A stretch of 64,000 nucleotides of DNA from CAZUYC01 sp964624475 (GTDB lineage Bacteria > Myxococcota_A > UBA9160 > SMWR01): positions 1 through 64,000 of the forward strand of contig CAZUYC010000133.1 in the NCBI GenBank assembly GCA_964624475.1. Reading direction: 5' to 3'. Both the position numbers and the translations under genes were made by a program. The number at the start of each line of letters is the position of its first letter. Within the stretch, counting starts at the first letter, position 1. Below are positions 27,138 through 36,672 of this stretch, in pieces. A model generated the notes under the pieces. It did no database searches, was not told where the DNA came from, and saw only the letters and a program-made list of their open reading frames with translations.

Positions 27138-30100
27138 GAGCTTTCGCCTCGTCCCGCTCCTCGCGCTGCTCGCCGCCGGCACCGCTCGCGCGCAGCCGAG
27201 CTGCCCCGCCATCGACCTGCGCTACGACGAGGCCGAGAACATTTCCGAGAAGCGGACGGACAAGAACAAGGACTGCCGCCCGGACGAGATCGTCTACTAC
27301 GCCGGGGGCAAGCCCGAGCGCGCCGAGGGCGACACGGACTTCGACGGCAAGGTCGACTTCTGGACCTTCTTCGAGGCCGACGGCAAGACCTTCGGCCGCC
27401 AGGAGCAGGACACCAACCAGGACGCCAAGGCCGACCGCTGGATCCAGTTCCGCTTCGGCAAGCGCACCACCCAGCTCGACGACCGCAACGCCGACGGCCG
27501 CCCCGACTCGACCCTCTTCTACGACGGCGAGAGCCCCACCCAGCTCGAGGAGGACACGAACCTCGACGGCGAGAACGACCAGTGGATCACCTACCGCGAC
27601 GGCAAGACCGCGATCGTCGAGCAGGACCGCGACTTCGACGGCGAGAAGGACCTGCGCGCCGACCTCGAGCCCGACGGCACCAAGCGGCTCGAGCACCAGG
27701 ACACGAACCAGGACGGGAAATACGACGTCGCGATCCACTTCGAAAAGGGCGAGAAGGTCCGCATCGAGGAGGACACCAACGCCGACGAGAAGCCCGACGT
27801 GGTGACGCACACGCGCGGCGAGGAGATCCTGCGCCGCGAGGCGGACAGCGACCACGATGGGCGCCTCGAGAGCGTCGCCTTCTTCGAGAAGGGCAAGGAG
27901 CGCCGCCAGACCCGCGACCAGGACGGCGACGGCCGCGAGGAGCTCGTGATCCTCCTCGACGACCAGGGCCGCAAGACCCGGGAGGAGGCCGACGCGAACC
28001 AGGACGGGCGCCGCGAGCTCGTGCGCCTCTTCGAGGACGGCAAGCGGGTGCGCGAGGAGGAGGACCGGGAAGGCGACGGCCAGCCCGACGTCGTGACCCG
28101 CTACGACGGCGACACCCCGCTGCGCCGCGAGGCCGACACCAACGGCAACGGCAAGCCCGACACCTTCGTCGACTTCCGCGCCGGCAAGAAGGCCGCGCAG
28201 CAGGAGGACCGCGACGGCGACGGCGCGACCGACGCCCGCTACGCCTTCGACGACGAGGAACGCGTGGTCCTCGAGGAGCTCGACGAGGACAAGGACGGCC
28301 GCTTCGAGCTGGTGAGCGCCTCCGCAGCCGGCCAGCTCGAGCAGCGGACGCTCCTCGCCGGCTCCGGGAAGCCCGAGCGCACCGAGTTCTTCGAGAAGGG
28401 GACGCTCGCGCGCAGCGAGCTCGACGAGAACGGGGACGGCCGGGTCGACCTCTGGAACTGGCACGCCCCCGACGGCTCGCTCGTGCGCCAGGAGCAGGAC
28501 GCCGACCACGACGCCCGGGCCGACACCTGGGTCGACATGGATGCGCAGACGCACAAGGAGCTCGCGGTCCGGCGCGACGCGAACGGCGACGGCAAGGTCG
28601 ACAGCTGGCGCCGCAACGACCGCGAGGGCGAGCCCCAGAAGCTCGAGGAGGACCGCAACCGCGACGACAAGCCGGACCGCAGCGTGCTCTTCGCCGGGGG
28701 CAAGCCCGCGCGCTTCGAGGAGGACACCGACTTCGACGGAAAGCCGGACCTGCGCGGAGAGCTCGACCCCGAAGGCCAACCGAGCCGCGAGGAGCGCGAC
28801 ACCAACGCGGACGGCAGCTTCGACCTCGTCGTCGTCTACGAGGGCGGGGAGAAGGTCCGCGAAGAGCGCGACACGCGCGGCGACGCCAAGCCGGACGTGG
28901 TGACGACCTTCCGCGCCGGGAGCACCGTCCGCCAGGAGCAGGACGCCGACGGGGACGGGCGCTTCGACTCCGTCCTCGATTTCGCCGGGGGCCGCCAGCA
29001 GAGCCAGTCGCGCGATACGAATGCGGACGGCAAGCCCGATGCCGTCGTCTTCTTCGACGACCAGGAGCGCCCCGCCCGCGAGGAGATCGACAAGAACGGC
29101 GACGGCCGCCCCGACGTCGTGAAGCGCTACGCGGCGGGAGTGCTCGTGCGCGAGGAGACCGACGAGGACAAGGACGGCCGCCTCGAGCTGGTGACGATCC
29201 TCGAGAACGAACAGCCCGTGCGCTCCGAGGCCGACCTCGACGGCGACGGGCGCGCGGACGTGCTCGTGCACTACCGCGCGGGCCGGAAGGAGCGCCAGGA
29301 GGAGGACCGCAACCGCGACGGCCGCCCCGACGTGGTGACCGCCTTCGACGAGGCCGAGCGTCCGCTGCGCGTCGACGAGGACACGGACGCCAACGGGACG
29401 CTCGAGATGGCGACCTTCTTCGCGGCCGGCGAGAAGGAGCGCACCGAGAAGGACCGCAACGGCGACGGCAAGGCCGACGTCTTCGCCTGGTACCAGGGCG
29501 GGAAGATCGCCCGCCAGGAGGAGGACTCGAACTTCGACGGCACGATCGACGCGCGCAGCCGCTCGGGCGAGAAGGGGACGCAGGTCCAGGAGGCGGACAC
29601 GAGCGGCGACGGGAAGGTCGACACCTGGATCACGACCGACGAGAAGGGCCAGGTGCTGCGCAAGGACGAGGACCGCAGCGGCGACGGCCGGCCGGATCTC
29701 AGCGCCTGGTTCGAGCAGGGCCGGCTCGCCCGCCTCGAGCAGGACAGCCAGGGCCGCGGCTGCGTCGACCTGGCGCAGTGGTTCGACGCGCAGGAGCGCG
29801 TGAGCGCCGAGCACCGCGACGAGAGCGGCGACTGCAAAGTCGACGCCTGGCTCTACTTCGAGGGCGGCCACCTCGTGCGCCAGGGCCAGGACACCAAGGG
29901 CCAGGGGCGGCCCGACGTGCTGAACCACGTCGACGCGCAGGGCCAAGTCACCGTCCAGGAGGTGGCGAGCAACGGCAGGAATCCCGACAAGAAGCTCTTC
30001 CTCGGCTCCGGCGGCGCCGTGGTGGCCCAGTGCGTGCTCTCGCAGGACGGCAAGCGCCTGAACGCCCGCGCGCTCGTCGACGACGGCAACGTGAGCGAGG

Positions 30101-30393
30101 TGCTGATCGACTCGAGCGGCACGGGCGTGGCCGACACGCGGCAGGTGCTGCGCGGCGGGCAGCTCGTGGAGCTCCACGCCGACACGAACGGCGACACGAA
30201 GCCGGACGTGGTCCAGTACTTCGCCGGCGAGACGGTCCGGCAGCAGGACGAGGACACGAACTTCGACGGCCTGGTCGACCAGCGCTTCCAGGGCGAGAAG
30301 CCCGTGAGCGTGGCGGCGAACACGAAGCTCGCCGGGGAGCCCTTCGGCAAGCTCGGCTGCGGCACCTTCCACGCGTTCTGGCGCAAGCGTTAG
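27127..30393 (+). CDS. Secreted giant protein of about 39 DxDxDG-type repeats
   Basis: 1088 residues from GTG 27127. A signal peptide (RLVPLLALLAAGTARA) precedes QPSCPAIDLRYDEAENI. From about residue 35 to the end the protein is a near-continuous array of about 39 units of 23-25 residues. Each unit has a D-x-[DN]-x-D-G-[KR]-x-D loop, like the calcium loops of EF-hand, dockerin and thrombospondin type-3 repeats, then a short hydrophobic strand (VVxxFxxG) and a charged RxEE strand. Composition is extremely acidic and basic. A few units lack a key Asp or Gly. Four cysteines cluster near the C-terminus (CVDL, CKVD, CVLS, GCGTF). Probably periplasmic or surface-exposed and calcium-stabilised. It overlaps the TonB/TolA-like gene and precedes an LVIVD propeller. 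No family name is known to me. Confidence 0.85.
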   Translation: MPGRSFRLVPLLALLAAGTARAQPSCPAIDLRYDEAENISEKRTDKNKDCRPDEIVYYAGGKPERAEGDTDFDGKVDFWTFFEADGKTFGRQEQDTNQDAKADRWIQFRFGKRTTQLDDRNADGRPDSTLFYDGESPTQLEEDTNLDGENDQWITYRDGKTAIVEQDRDFDGEKDLRADLEPDGTKRLEHQDTNQDGKYDVAIHFEKGEKVRIEEDTNADEKPDVVTHTRGEEILRREADSDHDGRLESVAFFEKGKERRQTRDQDGDGREELVILLDDQGRKTREEADANQDGRRELVRLFEDGKRVREEEDREGDGQPDVVTRYDGDTPLRREADTNGNGKPDTFVDFRAGKKAAQQEDRDGDGATDARYAFDDEERVVLEELDEDKDGRFELVSASAAGQLEQRTLLAGSGKPERTEFFEKGTLARSELDENGDGRVDLWNWHAPDGSLVRQEQDADHDARADTWVDMDAQTHKELAVRRDANGDGKVDSWRRNDREGEPQKLEEDRNRDDKPDRSVLFAGGKPARFEEDTDFDGKPDLRGELDPEGQPSREERDTNADGSFDLVVVYEGGEKVREERDTRGDAKPDVVTTFRAGSTVRQEQDADGDGRFDSVLDFAGGRQQSQSRDTNADGKPDAVVFFDDQERPAREEIDKNGDGRPDVVKRYAAGVLVREETDEDKDGRLELVTILENEQPVRSEADLDGDGRADVLVHYRAGRKERQEEDRNRDGRPDVVTAFDEAERPLRVDEDTDANGTLEMATFFAAGEKERTEKDRNGDGKADVFAWYQGGKIARQEEDSNFDGTIDARSRSGEKGTQVQEADTSGDGKVDTWITTDEKGQVLRKDEDRSGDGRPDLSAWFEQGRLARLEQDSQGRGCVDLAQWFDAQERVSAEHRDESGDCKVDAWLYFEGGHLVRQGQDTKGQGRPDVLNHVDAQGQVTVQEVASNGRNPDKKLFLGSGGAVVAQCVLSQDGKRLNARALVDDGNVSEVLIDSSGTGVADTRQVLRGGQLVELHADTNGDTKPDVVQYFAGETVRQQDEDTNFDGLVDQRFQGEKPVSVAANTKLAGEPFGKLGCGTFHAFWRKR

Positions 30394-30415
30394 GCCGGGA
30401 GGGCCGCGGCTCGCC

Positions 30416-31345
30416 ATGCTCCGCGCCGCCGCCCTGTGGCTCTGCCTGATCCCCGCCGCCGCCGCGGCGCGCACCGTCGCCTCGCTCGACACGCCGGGCT
30501 ACGCGCAGGCCGTGGCGATCGAGGGCGACCGCGCCTACGTCGCCGACGGCGACCGCGGGCTCCTCGTCGTCGACGTGTCGAAGCCGGGGGCGCCCGCGAT
30601 CCTGGGCGCCCTCGACACGCCGGGCTTCGCCTGGGACGTCGCGGTCTCGGGCGAGCGCGCCTACGTGGCCGACGGCTCGACGGGGCTGCGCATCGTCGAC
30701 GTCGCGCACCCGCGCGCGCCGCGCGAGCTCGGCGTCTACGACACCGCGAACTTCGCCCTCGCCGTCGCGGTCGTGGGGGACGTGGCCTTCGTCGCCGACC
30801 GGCTCGCGGGCCTCCAGATCATCGACGTCGCGGACCCCGCGAAGCCGCGCCTGCTCGGCACGCTCGACACGCCGGGCGCGGTGCTCGACGTCGAGGTGCG
30901 CGGCCCGCTCGCCTTCCTCGCCGATGGCGACCGCGGCGTGCGCGTCGTCGACGTCTCCGATCCGCGGGCCCCGCGCCTGCTCGGCTCGGTCGACACGCCC
31001 GGCTCGGCGCTCGACGTCGAGGCGGCCGGCCCCGTCCTCTACGTCGCCGACCGGCTCGGCGGCGTCCGCATCCTCGACGTCTCCGACCCCGCCGCGCCGC
31101 GCGAGGCGGGCGCCTTCGACACCCGCGACTTCGTCCTCGGCGTCGCGGCGGACGGCCCGCGGATCTTCGCGGCGACGCGGGGCGCGGGCCTGCGCATCCT
31201 CGACGCCGGCGACCCCGCGCACCCGCGCCAGACCGGAGCGCTCGAGTCCGCCGGCGAGGCCTGGGCGGCCGAGCTCGCCGGGGACCTGCTCTTCGTCGCC
31301 GGAGGCTCCGCGGGCCTCCAGGTCCTCGACCCGGACACCCCCTGA
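30416..31345 (+). CDS. Exported LVIVD-repeat beta-propeller protein
   Basis: 309 residues from ATG 30416. A signal peptide (LRAAALWLCLIPAAAAA) is followed by about seven repeats of ~41 residues, each with YVADG..GL.VVDVS.P..P...G..DTPG, the LVIVD pattern. These proteins are extracellular or periplasmic scaffolds of unknown partner. The gene lies 22 bases after the long repeat protein and 9 bases before the MBOAT gene, suggesting one transcript from about 26 kb to 34 kb. Confidence 0.85.
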   Translation: MLRAAALWLCLIPAAAAARTVASLDTPGYAQAVAIEGDRAYVADGDRGLLVVDVSKPGAPAILGALDTPGFAWDVAVSGERAYVADGSTGLRIVDVAHPRAPRELGVYDTANFALAVAVVGDVAFVADRLAGLQIIDVADPAKPRLLGTLDTPGAVLDVEVRGPLAFLADGDRGVRVVDVSDPRAPRLLGSVDTPGSALDVEAAGPVLYVADRLGGVRILDVSDPAAPREAGAFDTRDFVLGVAADGPRIFAATRGAGLRILDAGDPAHPRQTGALESAGEAWAAELAGDLLFVAGGSAGLQVLDPDTP

Positions 31346-31354
31346 GCGCGGGGG

Positions 31355-32767
31355 ATGCTCTTCAACAGCCTCGCCTTCCTGGGCTTCTTCGCGATCGTCT
31401 TCGCCGTCTACCTCCCGCTGCCGCGCCGCGCGCAGAACCTGTGGCTGCTCGCCGCCAGCTACTTCTTCTACGGGGCCTGGGACTGGCGCTTCCTCGGGCT
31501 GATCCTGCTCTCGACCGGAATCTCCTACGCCGCCGGGCTCGCGATCGGCGCGAGCGAGTCGCCCCGGCAGCGGCGTGCGATCCTGACGGCCGCGCTCGTT
31601 GCCGACCTCGGCATCCTCGGCGGCTTCAAGTACGCGGGCTTCTTCGCGGAGAGCCTGCGCGAGCTGTTCGGCCTCTTCGGCGTGCAGGCCTCCCCCTTCA
31701 CGCTCCACGTCCTGCTGCCGGTCGGGATCTCCTTCTACACCTTCCAGACGCTGAGCTACGCGATCGACGTCTACCGGCGCCACCTCGCGCCGGCGCGGGA
31801 CTTCTTCGACTTCGCCCTCTTCGTCGCCTTCTTCCCGCAGCTCGTGGCGGGCCCGATCGAGCGCGCGGGGAACCTGCTGCCGCAGATCGCGCGCGAGCGG
31901 CGCGTCAGCTGGGAGGGGATGCGCAGCGGCGCCTGGCTCTTCCTCTGGGGCCTCTTCAAGAAGGTCGTGATCGCGGACGACCTCTGGCCGCTCGTGGACT
32001 CGGTCTACGCGACCGGCGCGCAGCCGACCGGCGCCGAGGTGCTCGTGGCGAGCTATGCCTTCGGCGTGCTGGCCTACTGCGACTTCTCCGGCTACTCGGA
32101 CATCGCGCGCGGGACGGCGCGGATCCTCGGCTTCGAGCTGATGCTGAACTTCGACCTCCCCTACTTCACGCAGAGCCTCCAGGAGTTCTGGCGGCGCTGG
32201 CACATCAGCCTCTCCTCCTGGCTGCGGGACTACCTCTACGTCCCGCTCGGCGGGAACCGGAGCCACCCGAGCCGCAACCTCTGGCTCACGATGGTGCTCT
32301 GCGGCCTCTGGCACGGGGCGGGCTGGAACTACGTGGCCTTCGGCGCCTACCACGGGACGATCATGGTGCTCTACCGCTGGAGCGAGCCTTGGCGCGAGCG
32401 CCTCTTCGGCTTCCGCAGCCCGGGGGCGCGGCGCGCCTGGGCGATCGCCTCGGTGGTGATCACCTTCCACGTCGTGACGCTCGGCTGGCCGGTCTTCCGG
32501 GCCGAGACGATCGGGCGCACCTTCGAGCTCTGGACGGCGCTCGCGACCGACCCGCGCCTCGGGCTCGTCGCGGAGTGGGTGCCGCGCTTCGCCCTGCTGG
32601 CACTCCCGCTGGCGGTGGTCGACGGCGCGCAGCTCTTTACCGGCGACGTCGAGTGCGTGCGCCGGCTCCCCTGGCCGGCGCGCTCGGCCGTCTACGCGGG
32701 GCTGGTCGCGGGGATCGTCCTTCTCGGCGAGGACTTTGGGGAGGACTTTATTTATTTCCAATTCTAG
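31355..32767 (+). CDS. MBOAT-family membrane O-acyltransferase (AlgI-like)
   Basis: 470 residues from ATG 31355, with about 11-12 membrane helices. It starts MLFNSLAFLGFFAIVFAVYL as AlgI/DltB-like proteins do, and has the conserved WRRWHISLSSW and the catalytic His in GLWHGAGWNY. The end FGEDFIYFQF is also typical. AlgI-type proteins move acyl groups across the inner membrane to a periplasmic SGNH partner that acetylates a polysaccharide; the next gene is such a partner. The polysaccharide is unknown. A copy of the GC-rich repeat begins 11 bases after the stop. Confidence 0.92.
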   Translation: MLFNSLAFLGFFAIVFAVYLPLPRRAQNLWLLAASYFFYGAWDWRFLGLILLSTGISYAAGLAIGASESPRQRRAILTAALVADLGILGGFKYAGFFAESLRELFGLFGVQASPFTLHVLLPVGISFYTFQTLSYAIDVYRRHLAPARDFFDFALFVAFFPQLVAGPIERAGNLLPQIARERRVSWEGMRSGAWLFLWGLFKKVVIADDLWPLVDSVYATGAQPTGAEVLVASYAFGVLAYCDFSGYSDIARGTARILGFELMLNFDLPYFTQSLQEFWRRWHISLSSWLRDYLYVPLGGNRSHPSRNLWLTMVLCGLWHGAGWNYVAFGAYHGTIMVLYRWSEPWRERLFGFRSPGARRAWAIASVVITFHVVTLGWPVFRAETIGRTFELWTALATDPRLGLVAEWVPRFALLALPLAVVDGAQLFTGDVECVRRLPWPARSAVYAGLVAGIVLLGEDFGEDFIYFQF

Positions 32768-33911
32768 GAGTCTCTCGATTTACTCCGCTCGCCTGCGGCT
32801 CGCTGCGCGGCCGCTGCGCGGCCTTGCGGGGCGCGGGCTGGCACGCCTGCCTTGGGCTGGGGTCGTGGCGGTGGCGGTACTCGTTGCGGCGGATCGGGTG
32901 TTACTGGGGGCGGATGGGCCTTGGGAGATGTTCGTCGTCGAGGATCCGAACAGCGCGGCGCCTACTCGCCTCGCGCTGGCCGAGCTGCGGCGGGCGGACG
33001 GGGGGCGGGCGCGGGTGGCGGTGGTCGGGACGAGCATGGTGATCGACGGGTTCGACCCGGAGCTGGCGGCGCGGCGGCTTCCGGGGGCGCACTTCGCGAA
33101 GCTCGGGCACCCGCGCTTCGAGCCCTTCGTGCTGCTCCAGCTCGTGCCCGAGCTCGTCGCCGCGCAGGTCGACGCCGTCGTGCTGATCCTCTCCGAGCTC
33201 GATACCCACCGGCCGCTGCGCCTGGAGCCGGTGCCGGGATCCTCGGGCGCGAGCCTCGCCGCGCTCGTCGAGCTGCTGCGCATCACGGGGCCGGGCTTCG
33301 CGGTCGAGAACCGCACGACGCTCTACCGGCTCGTCGCCTCGAGCGCGCTCCACCTCTACCGCTACCGCGTGGACCTCGAGCGGCTCGTGCCCGAGCGCCT
33401 GCGCGCCTTCGCGCGCGACGAACGCCTCGGGCGCGCGCCGAAGCGCGACCCCTTCCGGCCGGTGGCGATCTGGGACGGCCGCCACAACGCCGTCCCGATC
33501 GCGGCGCAGCGCCACACCTTCGACCTCTTCCCGCCGCAGATGGACCAGTTCAACGCGCGCCTGCAGGCCGGGACGGTGCAGGAGATCACGCCCGGCCGGC
33601 ACGCGGCGGCGCAGCAGGCGCTGCTGCGCCGCGCGGTGGCGGAGCTGCGCGAGGCCGGCGTCCTGGTCGTGATCGTCCAGGGCCTCATGCACCCCGCCGC
33701 GCAGGACTACTACGACCCCGCGCGCCGCGAGGAGTTCAGGCACTTCGCCGCGGGCCTGGAGGCCGAGCTCGGCGCCCGCTTCGTCCCGGCCTCCTCCCTC
33801 GAGCCCCTCGCCGAGAGCGACTTCTACGACCTGATCCACGTGAACCGCGCCGGCGCCGCCAAGGTCACCCGCGGCATCCTCGCCGGCCTCGCGCGCGGGG
33901 GGATCCGGTAG
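32736..33911 (+). CDS. SGNH-like periplasmic partner of the MBOAT acyltransferase
   Basis: About 390 residues if started at TTG 32736, which overlaps the MBOAT gene; the true start is unclear because a copy of the GC-rich repeat (32779-32830) is read in frame as IYSARLRLAARPLRGLAG just before the membrane anchor (LPWAGVVAVAVLVAADRVLLG). SGNH features: VAVVGTSMVIDGF (block I, Ser in GTS), and DLIHVNRAGA near the C-terminus (the D-x-x-H catalytic pair). Such proteins receive acyl groups from MBOAT proteins and esterify a cell-surface polymer in the periplasm. The gene is probably co-transcribed with the MBOAT gene. Confidence 0.75.
   Translation: MGRTLFISNSRSLSIYSARLRLAARPLRGLAGRGLARLPWAGVVAVAVLVAADRVLLGADGPWEMFVVEDPNSAAPTRLALAELRRADGGRARVAVVGTSMVIDGFDPELAARRLPGAHFAKLGHPRFEPFVLLQLVPELVAAQVDAVVLILSELDTHRPLRLEPVPGSSGASLAALVELLRITGPGFAVENRTTLYRLVASSALHLYRYRVDLERLVPERLRAFARDERLGRAPKRDPFRPVAIWDGRHNAVPIAAQRHTFDLFPPQMDQFNARLQAGTVQEITPGRHAAAQQALLRRAVAELREAGVLVVIVQGLMHPAAQDYYDPARREEFRHFAAGLEAELGARFVPASSLEPLAESDFYDLIHVNRAGAAKVTRGILAGLARGGIR
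32779..32830 (+). repeat. GC-rich 3'-end repeat, single copy
   Basis: Begins ATTTACTCCGCTCG and continues through GGCTCGCTGCGCGG, matching the arms of the foldback element at 24316-24540. It lies just after the MBOAT stop codon and, in another frame, forms the N-terminus of the SGNH partner. Confidence 0.75.
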
Positions 33912-33965
33912 GCGGCGCCGTCCCGCGGCCGGCGAAGGCGTCGCAAGGGACCGCTGCCCGGCGCG

Positions 33966-36383
33966 TCACCCCTCGGCCGGCGCCCGCCGCTGCGCCGCCC
34001 AGAGCGCCGTGACTCCGAGCGCGTAGACGCAGAGCGCGACGAGCGTCACCGCCGTGAAGCTCCAGGTCATGCCGGCCATCACGGCGAGGAGGGTCCCGAT
34101 CACGGTGGCGCAGCCGTTCACGGCCCACGCCCAGGGCACGAGCTTCGCGTTGGTGCGCTCGGCCAGGCGGATCCCGAGCGGGAAGAAGGAGCCGAGGACG
34201 AGGCCTATGGGTGCCAGCAACGCCACCGAGACGGCGACGCGCACGGCGAAGGGCGCGCCGAGCAGCGCCGCGAAGACGCGCGGCGCGCCGGCGAGCCAGG
34301 CCGCGACGAGGACGAGGAGCGCCGCGAGCCGCGCCGGGAGCGCGGCCGCGAGGTTCCCCTGCACCCGCTCGCTGGCGAGGCTTCCGAGGCCCGTCGAGAC
34401 CAGCAGCGAGAGCATCACCACCGTGAGCGCGTAGGTCGGGTAGCCGAGGAAGAGGACGAAGCGCTGGATCATGCTGATCTCGAGCAGGATGAAGCCCATG
34501 CCGAGCGCCGCGAAGTAGGTGAGGTAGGCGGCGCGGACCGCGGTACTCCCGCCCTCGGAGCGGGGGACCCGGCGCAGCGGGAGCAGGATCAGCAGCGCCG
34601 CGAAGACCACCGACTGGAGCAGCATCACGACGAGCACGATCTGCCCGGTCGCGAGCGTGCGGTCGTAGCCCAGCTCCTCGGTGGCGAGCGCGCGCGCGAG
34701 GGTGCGCCACTTGTAGAAGTTGAAGAAAAACGGCGAGGCGTCGGTCGTGGGCTCGAGGTCGAGGGGGTGGAGCGCGTAGAAGCGCTCGAGCGTGGGGGCG
34801 TCCCAGGCGAGGATCCGCGACGCGAGCGAGCCGCCCGGCCGGTCGGGGCGGTGCCAGAACTCGAAGCCTTCCGCGCCGAGGAAGCGCGCCATCCGCGCCA
34901 CCTCCTCGTCCGTCCACGGCTCGTTGCGGACGAGCGTGTGCGTGAACGGGAGCCCGCCGCCCGTCCCGACGATCATCACGTGGCGCCAGGGCTCCGCCAC
35001 GCCGCGCCCCTCGAGCGCGCGGCGCACGATCCCCGCCAGGCGCAGCGTGTGGCGCGGCGGCTGGTCCTCGGACTGGAGGTCGCCCACGGCCATCGCGAAG
35101 ATCCCGCCGGGCTCCAGGTGGTCGAGGTAGTCGCCGACGGCCTCGGAGGTGTACAAGAAGCTCTCCGAGAGCACGTAGGCGCCGGTCGAGAGCGCCGAGA
35201 GCGTGTCGACGCTGTTGATCTCGATCAGGTCGTAGCGCTCGTCGCGCGAGCGCAGGAAGCTCCGGCCCTCGGCCACGACCGGCTCGACCCCGGGGCGGTT
35301 CAGGAGGTCGCCGTTGAACTCGCGAAAGAGCTCGCGCACGGCGTGGACCGTCATCGGGTTGATCTCGACGCCGGTGACCTTGCGCGCGCCGTTCTTGAGC
35401 GCGTTCAGCACGTCGGCCCCGCCGCCGAGCCCGATCGCGAGCACCGAGGGCCGATCCAGGAGCAGGTAGGGCGCGTGGAGCACGTGGTGGCCGAGGAAGT
35501 CGAGGTCGGCGAGGTCGCCCTTCCATTCGTACATGACGGCGCAGGAGTCGCCGTCGTTGCCGATCATCCAGTAGCCGGGCGCCGAGCCGCGGTAGTGCGG
35601 GCTGATCCCCCAGCCGATGTAGCTCCCGATCCGCAGCGCCGGCTCGAAGGCGACGACGTCGACGCGGTTGATCGGCGTCCAGCGGTGGTAGGCGAGCCTT
35701 GCCGCCGGGCTCGCCAGGAACTGCGACACGAACTTGGTCGGCGCCGGACGGAAGTCGCCGGCGCCCGCCACGGCGAGCGTCGCGGCGGCCACGCCCGCCG
35801 CGGCGAACCCCGGAGCGAGGCGCCGCCCGGGCTCCGCGTAGGCGAGTGCGGCCATCGCCAGCGCGACCGCCGCGCACGCGGTCGCCATCGGCGTCTCGAG
35901 CCACCAGATGAGCGGCACGATCCCGGCGCAGAAGAGCCCGGCGCCGACCAGGTCGAAGAAGTAGAGGCGCCCGACCGCGCGCGGGTAGCGCTGGAGAGGC
36001 ACCGCCACCAGGAAGCCGCCGCAGAGGAAGGGGAGTACCACGGCGGCGTAGTAGGCGAGGAGCCGCAGGATCTGGGCCGGTTCCGAGCCGAGCGCCAGCG
36101 GGTCGAGCGGGAGGGCGCGGATCACGACGAGCGCCACCAGCACGCCCACCTCGGCCGCGACCGCCCACCAGGCGAGCGCGGCGGGGCGCCCGAGCGCCGG
36201 GAAGGCGGCGAGCGCCGAGCCGGCGGCGCCGTAGCCGAGCAGCGCCACGCTGATCGTCAGGTACGCGAAGTGGTACCAGATCGTGTACGAGAAGAGCCGG
36301 GTCAGGCCGATCTCGAGCGCGAGCACGGCTCCCGCCGCGGCGGCGATCCCTAGGTACAGTCGCGTCGGCGGTCGCGCTTGCAT
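33966..36383 (-). CDS. Membrane-embedded spermidine-synthase-like protein (paralogue 1)
   Basis: 805 residues from ATG 36383. About six N-terminal membrane helices (LYLGIAAAAGAVLALEIGLTRLF…) lead into a soluble Rossmann-type methyltransferase/spermidine-synthase domain (VLAIGLGGGADVLNALKNG, VTGVEINP, YDLIEINSVDTL), followed by a further 6-7 helices ending VNGCATVIGTLLAVMAGM. This architecture is common in uncharacterised polyamine-synthase-like membrane proteins; the catalytic aspartates of true SpeE are not obvious. A similar protein is encoded at 40680-43067. Possible roles are modification of a membrane or exported molecule, but nothing here fixes the substrate. Confidence 0.8.
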   Translation of the reverse strand: MQARPPTRLYLGIAAAAGAVLALEIGLTRLFSYTIWYHFAYLTISVALLGYGAAGSALAAFPALGRPAALAWWAVAAEVGVLVALVVIRALPLDPLALGSEPAQILRLLAYYAAVVLPFLCGGFLVAVPLQRYPRAVGRLYFFDLVGAGLFCAGIVPLIWWLETPMATACAAVALAMAALAYAEPGRRLAPGFAAAGVAAATLAVAGAGDFRPAPTKFVSQFLASPAARLAYHRWTPINRVDVVAFEPALRIGSYIGWGISPHYRGSAPGYWMIGNDGDSCAVMYEWKGDLADLDFLGHHVLHAPYLLLDRPSVLAIGLGGGADVLNALKNGARKVTGVEINPMTVHAVRELFREFNGDLLNRPGVEPVVAEGRSFLRSRDERYDLIEINSVDTLSALSTGAYVLSESFLYTSEAVGDYLDHLEPGGIFAMAVGDLQSEDQPPRHTLRLAGIVRRALEGRGVAEPWRHVMIVGTGGGLPFTHTLVRNEPWTDEEVARMARFLGAEGFEFWHRPDRPGGSLASRILAWDAPTLERFYALHPLDLEPTTDASPFFFNFYKWRTLARALATEELGYDRTLATGQIVLVVMLLQSVVFAALLILLPLRRVPRSEGGSTAVRAAYLTYFAALGMGFILLEISMIQRFVLFLGYPTYALTVVMLSLLVSTGLGSLASERVQGNLAAALPARLAALLVLVAAWLAGAPRVFAALLGAPFAVRVAVSVALLAPIGLVLGSFFPLGIRLAERTNAKLVPWAWAVNGCATVIGTLLAVMAGMTWSFTAVTLVALCVYALGVTALWAAQRRAPAEG

Positions 36384-36467
36384 GGAGCCCGGAGCGCCCG
36401 ACTGTAGCAACGGGAGAGGCGGGCGATGGGGCGCACCTCCGCACGCCTCCGCCCTCGCCTCGCCACC

Positions 36468-36672
36468 CGCACTCCGCTCGCAGGCCCTGCAGGGGCCTGC
36501 CTTCGCTCGCCTACGGCTCGCTGCGCGGCCGTCCCGAGCGGGGGCCCGCACTTCGCTCGGCTTCGCCTCGCTGCGCGGCCGCTTCGCGGCCTTGCCGCGC
36601 GCAGGCCCTGCAGGGGCCTGCCTCCGCTCGCCTACGGCTCGCTGCGCGGCGGCTTCGCCGCCTTGCACCAGG
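36468..36672. repeat. Array of GC-rich repeats with two palindromes
   Basis: At least three copies of the ...CGCTCGCCTACGGCTCGC-TGCGCGGC type repeat, separated by two copies of a 21-base palindrome (GCAGGCC…GGCCTGC, at 36480-36500 and 36601-36621). A third copy of the same palindrome is at 49049-49069. The array fills the space between the start of paralogue 1 and the end of the small gene at 36632, whose last codons and stop lie inside it. Confidence 0.8.

Noticed and set aside
27103..30492. A minus-strand reading frame of about 1130 codons opposite the giant repeat protein
   Set aside because: It mirrors the sense repeats and has no domain or signal; long open antisense frames are expected at this GC content.
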